NCBI GenBank assembly: GCA_965369635.1
Contig: CBDURC010000022.1
Location: 1-19,160, forward strand
DNA: 19,160 nucleotides
Direction of reading: 5' to 3'
DNA from: UBA3071 sp965369635
GTDB lineage: Bacteria; Chloroflexota; Anaerolineae; UBA3071
Of the stretch, positions 14,202-19,160 are shown in pieces. The notes under the pieces are model-generated. The model was not told the origin of the DNA. It searched no databases and saw only the letters and a list, made by a program, of their open reading frames with translations. The translations under genes were made by a program, and so were the position numbers. Position 1 is the stretch's first letter, and each line of letters starts with the position of its first letter.

Positions 14202-16220
14202 ATGGACAACATCCTGCTGCTTATCGTTCCCCTCATCGGCCTCTTAGCGCTGGCCTTCAGCCTCTATCTGGCCTATAGCACCCTGAAACACGACCCCGGA
14301 CCACGGGAAATCACCAGTATCTCCCACGCCATCCAGGTCGGGGCAACCGCCTTTATGCGCAGAGAATATCGTGTGATGGGGCTGATAGCGCTGCCCTTCG
14401 CCCTCTTTTTGGCTCTCGTCCTGAGCCCATACGTCATGTTTACCTTCATCGTAGGGGTGATTTTCTCGACCCTCTCCGGCTTTATCGGCATGAGCATCGC
14501 CACCAGAACCAACGGCCGTGTCACCTTCGCCGCCAGAGATGGCCTGAGCCCGGCGCTGAACGTGGCCTTCTCCGGGGGAGCGGTGATGGGCATGGCCGTA
14601 GTCGGCCTGAGCGCGCTGGGCATCTCGGGGCTCTACTTACTCTTTGACCTGCTGCCCTTCACCCCTGAGCCCCTGGCAGTCATCACCGGCTACTCGATGG
14701 GAGCCAGTTTCGTGGCCATCTTCGTGCGCATCGGTGGCGGCATCTTCACCAAAGCGGCCGACATCGGGGCCGATCTGGTGGGCAAGGTGGAGATGGGTAT
14801 CCCCGAGGATGACCCGCGCAACGCTGCCGTGATCGCCGATCTGGTGGGGGATAACGTGGGCGACGTGGCGGGGCTGGGTTCCGACTTGAACCAGTCCTAC
14901 ACCGATGCCATCATTTCTTCTTTGCTCATCGGGACCATGGCTCACAGCGCTGGAGGTCTGTATCTGGGTGAGAAAAGCGTCGTTTTTCCCCTGGCGCTGG
15001 TGGCCGTGGGCACTGTGGCCTCGGCGCTGGGCGTCCTGATGGTCAAGGTGCTTATCCAGAAAAACGTGATCCGGCCGGAGGCCGTCCTGAGAGTGGGGCT
15101 GTTGACCAGTGGGACGCTCTCGCTGCTAGGCACACTGTTCCTCTCTATCTTCTATCTGAGGCACCTGGAGCCCTTCTACGCCACTGCGTCCGGCCTGGTA
15201 GTGGGGATACTCATCGGTCTGAACACCGAATATTACACTTACAAGAAGCCCACTCGCTTCATTGCCGCCGCCAGTGAGGCGGGGGCCGCCACCAACATCA
15301 TTGCCGGCCTGGCCGTGGGCCTGGAAAGCACCGTGCTATCCATGATCCTACTGGGCCTGGGCATGATCGTCGCCCATCACTTCGCCGGGCTCTACGGTAT
15401 TGCCCTCTCCGGCCTGGGCATGCTCTCCATCCTGGGCATCAACCTGGCGATGGACGCTTATGGCCCCATTGCCGATAACGCCGGCGGGGTCGCCCAGATG
15501 AGCTACCAGGGATCGGAGATCAGGCACATCACCGACCGCCTGGACGCCGTGGGCAACACCACCGCGGCCATCGGCAAGGCCTTCGCTGCCAGCGCCACCG
15601 CCGCGGCGGCGCTCTCCCTGCTCACCGCCTACGCGGAAGCGGCCCACATCGTGCACCTGGATATCCGGCAGCCCAGAGTGATGGCCGGGCTGTTGATCGG
15701 TGGCGTGCTGCCAGCACTCTTTTCGTCCATGGTCATCAAATCAGTGGGACGCACAGCGCAATTGGTGGTCGGTGAGGTGCGCAGGCAGTTTCAGGAGATC
15801 GTCGGTCTGCTGGAGGGCGAGGCCCAGCCAGATTACAGCCACTGTGTGGACATCGCCACCCGGGGGGCCCTGGGCCAGTTGGCGTTGCCCTGCCTGCTGG
15901 CTATCAGCGTTCCCTTTATCACCGTCTTCACCCTGGGCAAAGAGGCCTTGGCCGGGCTCCTGGCCGGCTGCATCGTCTGCGGCATCTTTCTGGCCCTCTT
16001 CATGGCCAACGCCGGCGGTGCCTGGGACAATGCCAAGAAGCTGATAGAGGCCGGAGCTATGGGCGGCCGGGGATCAGCAGCCCACAAAGCCAGCGTCATC
16101 GGCGATATGGTAGGTGATCCCCTCAAAGATACCGCTGGGCCTACCCTGGACATCTTGGTTCAGCTTATGGCTACCGTCTCGCTGGCCTTTCTGCCGCTGT
16201 TCTTGAGGATACTGCAATGA
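14202..16220 (+). CDS. hppA: Membrane-bound ion-pumping pyrophosphatase
   Basis: This 672-residue enzyme, with about 16 membrane helices, couples hydrolysis of pyrophosphate to outward transport of H+ or Na+. The substrate and Mg sites are present: DIGADLVGKVE (187-197), GDNVGDVAG (216-224), DAYGPIADNAGG (418-429), NAGGAWDNAKK (603-613) and GDPLKDTAGP (638-647). The segment GNTTAAIGK (451-459) has Ala and Gly at the positions that are Lys and Thr in K+-independent enzymes, which points to the K+-dependent class. In helix 6 the ion-gate motif reads SDLNQSYTD (227-235): the Na+-pump glutamate position is Gln231, and an acid sits four residues later as Asp235. ATG 14202, with GAAGGG upstream, was chosen over ATG 14184 and TTG 14172. 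The stop overlaps the next ATG (ATGA). Confidence 0.93.
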   Translation: MDNILLLIVPLIGLLALAFSLYLAYSTLKHDPGPREITSISHAIQVGATAFMRREYRVMGLIALPFALFLALVLSPYVMFTFIVGVIFSTLSGFIGMSIATRTNGRVTFAARDGLSPALNVAFSGGAVMGMAVVGLSALGISGLYLLFDLLPFTPEPLAVITGYSMGASFVAIFVRIGGGIFTKAADIGADLVGKVEMGIPEDDPRNAAVIADLVGDNVGDVAGLGSDLNQSYTDAIISSLLIGTMAHSAGGLYLGEKSVVFPLALVAVGTVASALGVLMVKVLIQKNVIRPEAVLRVGLLTSGTLSLLGTLFLSIFYLRHLEPFYATASGLVVGILIGLNTEYYTYKKPTRFIAAASEAGAATNIIAGLAVGLESTVLSMILLGLGMIVAHHFAGLYGIALSGLGMLSILGINLAMDAYGPIADNAGGVAQMSYQGSEIRHITDRLDAVGNTTAAIGKAFAASATAAAALSLLTAYAEAAHIVHLDIRQPRVMAGLLIGGVLPALFSSMVIKSVGRTAQLVVGEVRRQFQEIVGLLEGEAQPDYSHCVDIATRGALGQLALPCLLAISVPFITVFTLGKEALAGLLAGCIVCGIFLALFMANAGGAWDNAKKLIEAGAMGGRGSAAHKASVIGDMVGDPLKDTAGPTLDILVQLMATVSLAFLPLFLRILQ

Positions 16221-17626
16221 GAATCGGACACGTGGTGCGCGTGGCGGGCGTAGTGGTGGACGTGGAATTCGCCGTGGGCAACCTGCCCGGCATCCGCCAC
16301 GCGCTGCTCGTCGAGCGTGACGTAGGGGCGGGTTTGAAACCCGCCCCTACTCTGGTGATCGAAGTGCAGGAGCACGTTGACCCATCCACCGTGCGCTGCC
16401 TGGCCATGAGCTCTACCTCAGGGCTGCACCGGGCCTTGGCGGTGCGTGACACCGGCGGGCCGATCATGGTGCCGGTGGGCCAGCCCACACTGGGCCGCAT
16501 CTTCAACGTGCTGGGGGAGACTGTTGATGATGGCCCTCCCCTGGAAGGTGTGGTGCGCCATCCTATTCACGTGGATGCCCCGCCTCTGCGGGAGCAGAAA
16601 GCCACCACCGAGATGTTGAGCACCGGTATCAAGGTCATTGACCTGCTCACCCCCTACGGCAGGGGAAGCAAGATCGGCCTCTTCGGCGGGGCCGGGGTGG
16701 GCAAGACGATGCTCATGATCGAGTTGATTCGCCATACCATCGAGCACCGACAGGGCATCGCCTTCTTCGCTGGTGTGGGGGAGCGCAGCCGCGAGGGGAA
16801 CGAACTGTGGCTCGAGATGCAGCGCAGCGGCGTCCTGGCGCGTACTGTCCTGGTCTTTGGCCAGATGAACGAGCCGCCGGGCGCTCGCCTGCGCGTTCCC
16901 TTCACCGCTCTGACTATGGCCGAGTACTTTCGCGACCAAGAGCAGCAGGACGTGCTGCTATTCGTTGACAATATTTACCGCTACATCCAGGCAGGCATGG
17001 AAGTTTCGGCGTTGCTGGGCCGTCTGCCCAGCGCGGTCGGCTACCAGCCCACCCTCGCCACCGAGATGGGCGCACTGCAGGAACGCATCTCCTCCACCAG
17101 CAAGGGAGCCATCACCTCTGTGCAGGCCATCTACGTGCCAGCCGACGACCTGACCGACCCAGCCGTGACTGCTACCTTCGCCCACCTGGATGCCATCACT
17201 GTCCTCTCCCGCCGCCAAGCCAGCCAGGGTTTCTACCCCGCCGTGGATCCCCTGCAGTCCAGTTCGCGGCTGCTGGACCCTCGACTGGTAGGGCAGCGCC
17301 ACGATCGCATCGCCAGAGAAGTGCTGACTCTGCTGGCCCAGCACAAGGAGTTGCAGGACATCATCTCCATCCTGGGTGTAGAGGAGCTCTCCGAGGAGGA
17401 TCAGATAGTAGTGAGGCGGGCGCGCCGCCTGCAGCGTTTCCTCACCCAGCCCTTCTTCGTGGGTGAGCCCTTCACCGGCCTGGCCGGCCGCCACGTCCTT
17501 CTGGAGGAAACCCTGCACGGCTGCGAGGAGATTCTGGAGGGAGAGCACGACAACCTGCCAGAGCAGGCTTTCTACATGGTGGGCAGCATTGACGAGGTGG
17601 TGGCCAAGGCGCGGGATATGGCCTAA
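16217..17626 (+). CDS. atpD: N-type ATPase F1 subunit beta (catalytic)
   Basis: This 469-residue catalytic subunit has Walker A GGAGVGKT (157-164), the catalytic glutamate in GVGERSREG (E189), Walker B LLFVD (247-251), AVGYQPTLATEMG (273-285) and FYPAVDPLQSSSR (339-351). The DELSEED lever reads EELSEED (389-395). Residues 36-45, VGAGLKPAPT, are an insertion in the N-terminal beta barrel coded by a palindromic repeat; without them the segment VERD-LVIEV aligns with normal beta subunits. Being the first F-type gene and preceding epsilon is the N-ATPase order (atpD, C, Q, R, B, E, F, A, G). The ATG overlaps the pyrophosphatase stop by ATGA, so translation is probably coupled. The subunit joins a rotary enzyme at the membrane. 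Confidence 0.95.
   Translation: MRIGHVVRVAGVVVDVEFAVGNLPGIRHALLVERDVGAGLKPAPTLVIEVQEHVDPSTVRCLAMSSTSGLHRALAVRDTGGPIMVPVGQPTLGRIFNVLGETVDDGPPLEGVVRHPIHVDAPPLREQKATTEMLSTGIKVIDLLTPYGRGSKIGLFGGAGVGKTMLMIELIRHTIEHRQGIAFFAGVGERSREGNELWLEMQRSGVLARTVLVFGQMNEPPGARLRVPFTALTMAEYFRDQEQQDVLLFVDNIYRYIQAGMEVSALLGRLPSAVGYQPTLATEMGALQERISSTSKGAITSVQAIYVPADDLTDPAVTATFAHLDAITVLSRRQASQGFYPAVDPLQSSSRLLDPRLVGQRHDRIAREVLTLLAQHKELQDIISILGVEELSEEDQIVVRRARRLQRFLTQPFFVGEPFTGLAGRHVLLEETLHGCEEILEGEHDNLPEQAFYMVGSIDEVVAKARDMA
16322..16350. repeat. Perfect 29-bp palindromic repeat inserted in atpD
   Basis: The left arm GTAGGGGCGGGTTT (16322-16335) is separated by one G from its perfect 14-nt reverse complement (16337-16350). 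With the following T it makes exactly ten codons, read V-G-A-G-L-K-P-A-P-T. The GC-rich palindrome with purine-only loop is of the dispersed REP/MITE-like kind. Only this copy lies in the window, so its dispersal is inferred. Confidence 0.8.
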
Positions 17627-17651
17627 AAGGTCAGGAAGGGTCAGGAACGAG

Positions 17652-17915
17652 ATGGTGGAAAGGCAATGGTTGATAATTGTCACCCCCGAGGGGGTGCGCC
17701 TGCGGGCAGAAGGGGTGCTGGCCATGGAGGCCGAGCTGACCAACGGGGCTATCGGTATCCTGCCCAGCCACGCTCCCCTGGTGGCCGCCCTGGCGCCGGG
17801 CGAACTGGTCTACGAGGATGAAACCGGCCGCCACACCCTGACCCTGGCGGCTGGCATCCTGCGTGTGGCAGAGGGCGGGGTCACAGTGCTGACCACAGAG
17901 CTATCGGGAGATTGA
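17652..17915 (+). CDS. atpC: N-type ATPase F1 subunit epsilon (short form)
   Basis: This 87-residue protein matches the N-terminal beta-sandwich of F1 epsilon, which joins gamma to the c ring in the central stalk. ITPEG-like LIIVTPEGVRL opens it, and GAIGILPSHAPLVAALAPGEL (33-53) is the family signature. It stops where the C-terminal helical hairpin of ordinary epsilon (about 130-140 residues) would begin, so epsilon-type autoinhibition is not expected. It lies 25 nt after atpD. That spacer contains GGTCAGGAA twice in tandem. The ribosome site is probably the GGAACGAG just ahead of ATG 17652. Confidence 0.88.
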   Translation: MVERQWLIIVTPEGVRLRAEGVLAMEAELTNGAIGILPSHAPLVAALAPGELVYEDETGRHTLTLAAGILRVAEGGVTVLTTELSGD

Positions 17916-17945
17916 GACTCTGAGGACACGAAAGGAACGAAAGGG

Positions 17946-18212
17946 ATGAAGTTTCTGCTATGCCTTGTCCTGGCCACGGCAGCCGGAGTAGCCTATTTCC
18001 TCTCCCTTTTTCGGACCGTCAAGTGGGCTCTGCGGAGAGGATCTTCCGCTACCGGAAGTCCGATGGTAGTTGGATTCCTGCTTCGATACGTTCTTTGGGC
18101 TCTGGTCGTGCTGGCCCTGCTGAAACTGGAGCCTCTTGGGGCCGTACTGGCCATCGTGGGCTTCACCATCGGCAGAGTGGTGGTGACCAGGAAGGTGTTC
18201 AGCGAGGCCTAA
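17946..18212 (+). CDS. atpR: N-ATPase subunit AtpR
   Basis: This 88-residue membrane protein has three predicted helices. The pattern YFLSLFRTV (17-25), an arginine inside helix 2 (FLLRYVL, R47) and GFTIGRVVVTR (72-82) with R77 in helix 3 fits AtpR, a protein found only in N-ATPase operons and thought to help assembly or ion access at the c ring. Position between atpC and atpB agrees. AtpQ, normally encoded just before atpR, is missing: only 30 bp separate atpC and atpR. A GAAAGG-type ribosome site precedes ATG 17946. Identity rests on context and pattern, since the family is short and divergent. Confidence 0.78.
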   Translation: MKFLLCLVLATAAGVAYFLSLFRTVKWALRRGSSATGSPMVVGFLLRYVLWALVVLALLKLEPLGAVLAIVGFTIGRVVVTRKVFSEA

Positions 18213-18233
18213 AGGAGAGAATGGAGGAGAAAA

Positions 18234-18923
18234 ATGGAACAGACGTTTCCTTACGTTGTCTTCACCATATTCGGCATCCCGGTCACGGATACGGTAGTAG
18301 CTACCTGGATAATGATAGCTGCCTGGAGCATCCTCGCCTATCTGGCCTCGAAGAGGATGAGCCTCAGGCCCAAAGGGTGGCAGCACTTCCTGGAGATCGG
18401 GATCGAGGCCCTCGAGGGGCTGATATCGAGGACCATAGGACAGCCTGGCGGTGAGTTTCTGCTCATGATCGGCGCCATGATGATCTTCCTCGTTACCGCC
18501 AACCTGTTGGGGATTTTGCCCGGCTTACCTTCCCCCACCAGCGACATCAATACTGCGTTGGCTTTGGCATTGATTGTCTTCTTCGCTGTCCACTACTATG
18601 GCATCCGGCGGCAGGGCCTGTTGGGGTACATCAAACTCCTGGCCGGACCGGTCTTCGTGGGGCTGCCAATGGAGATCCTGGGACACGTAAGCAGGACGCT
18701 ATCCCTCTCCCTGCGCCTCTTTGGCAACATGATTGCCGGGACGGTGATCGTGGCTGTCCTGTACGGAATCATCCCGCTCATCGTCCCGACGGTGATGCTC
18801 GTTTTCAATCTCATTTTCGGCCTCCTGCAGGCTTTCGTCTTCACCCTTCTGGCCATCGTCTACATTGGCCAGGCTGTGAAGCCACTGACCGAGGAGCAAC
18901 AGCCACCCATTTCAACCAAGTAG
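18234..18923 (+). CDS. atpB: N-type ATPase Fo subunit a
   Basis: This 229-residue membrane stator subunit forms the ion half-channels beside the c ring. The essential stator arginine is R161 in LSLSLRLFGNMIAG (157-169). TANLLGILPG (88-97) and the C-terminal LLQAFVFTLLAIVYIGQA (197-214) are the other family signatures. About five to six membrane helices are visible, and the length is in the usual 220-270 range. Two purine-rich ribosome sites (AAAGGAGAG and GGAGGAG) precede ATG 18234, 21 nt after atpR. A c-subunit gene follows 39 nt after the stop. Confidence 0.93.
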   Translation: MEQTFPYVVFTIFGIPVTDTVVATWIMIAAWSILAYLASKRMSLRPKGWQHFLEIGIEALEGLISRTIGQPGGEFLLMIGAMMIFLVTANLLGILPGLPSPTSDINTALALALIVFFAVHYYGIRRQGLLGYIKLLAGPVFVGLPMEILGHVSRTLSLSLRLFGNMIAGTVIVAVLYGIIPLIVPTVMLVFNLIFGLLQAFVFTLLAIVYIGQAVKPLTEEQQPPISTK

Positions 18924-18962
18924 TCTCAAGCCAACTAGTCTCAAGGAGAAAGGAACCAAAAC

Positions 18963-19160
18963 ATGGAGAACATGGATGCAACGACCATCGTAGTACTAGC
19001 CACAATGATCATCAGCGGCGTCATCATCGTCGTGGGGACGATAATCCCCTCTCTTCAGGAGGGCAAGGCCGTGGAGAAGGCCCTGGAGGCCATGTCCCGC
19101 CAACCTGGTGTGGCGGGCCAGATCAGCACCACCCTCTTCGTGGCCCTGGCCATGCTGGAG
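18963..19160 (+). CDS. atpE: N-type ATPase Fo subunit c, cut by window end
   Basis: The first 66 residues of the rotor-ring subunit are present. Helix 1 ends in PSLQEG (29-34), the polar loop is SRQP (45-48), and helix 2 begins STTLFVALAMLE, ending with Glu66 at the window edge. Glu66 is the main ion-binding carboxylate. Glu33 sits where Na+-type c subunits of ordinary F-ATPases have Gln, so the site has two carboxylates, as in N-ATPase c subunits. GGAGAAAGGA precedes ATG 18963. The rest of the operon (atpF, atpA, atpG expected) lies to the right. Confidence 0.92.
   Translation, partial: MENMDATTIVVLATMIISGVIIVVGTIIPSLQEGKAVEKALEAMSRQPGVAGQISTTLFVALAMLE

Noticed and set aside
16322..16350. 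Palindrome in atpD as a transcription terminator
   Set aside because: It lies inside an intact, essential coding frame, has no T run and keeps the frame open.

Overview
This GC-rich window looks like a chromosomal segment of an uncultured or environmental Chloroflexota bacterium of the Anaerolineae type. This is an inference from gene content, from a Pro-Thr-linked LysM lipoprotein, from a sugar nucleotidyltransferase fused to a mutase-like domain, and from many short degenerate repeats between genes. No rRNA, recognised tRNA, CRISPR array, transposase or phage gene is visible. It reads as a housekeeping region with several unusual gene architectures.

Layout. Positions 69-228 hold a consensus promoter, three abutting hairpins and an intrinsic terminator: a candidate small RNA. 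Then, on +, come a UbiE/MenG-type quinone methyltransferase, a family 2 glycosyltransferase and a histidine phosphatase. Tail-to-tail with these, on -, lie an ECF-type ABC ATPase and an ECF substrate-binding (S) membrane protein, with no EcfT gene here. The S-component gene is divergent from an AIR-synthase/HypE-like gene, and two back-to-back promoters sit between them. Next, on -, are a LysM lipoprotein and an 832-residue sugar nucleotidyltransferase with a degenerate phosphomutase domain. The roughly 600 bp gap at 9472-10071 contains a strongly structured RNA candidate with its own promoter.

From 10072 to the right edge every gene is on +: a YqeY/GatB-like protein, a 7TM-HD phosphodiesterase, a YbeY-DgkA fusion, a small transglycosylase-like protein, a membrane pyrophosphatase, and then F-type ATP synthase subunits in the order beta, epsilon, AtpR, a, c. 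That subunit order, the AtpR protein and the two-carboxylate c subunit identify the N-ATPase type (atpDC(Q)RBEFAG). The window ends inside atpE. AtpQ is missing.

The most notable features are these. (1) The pyrophosphatase gene overlaps the N-ATPase beta gene by ATGA, so a PPi-driven ion pump and a rotary ATPase appear to share one transcript. (2) A perfect 29-bp palindromic repeat is inserted in frame in the beta-subunit gene and adds 10 residues. (3) YbeY and DgkA are fused. (4) Three active-site loops of the phosphomutase-like domain are degenerate. (5) Two structured RNA candidates have good promoters.
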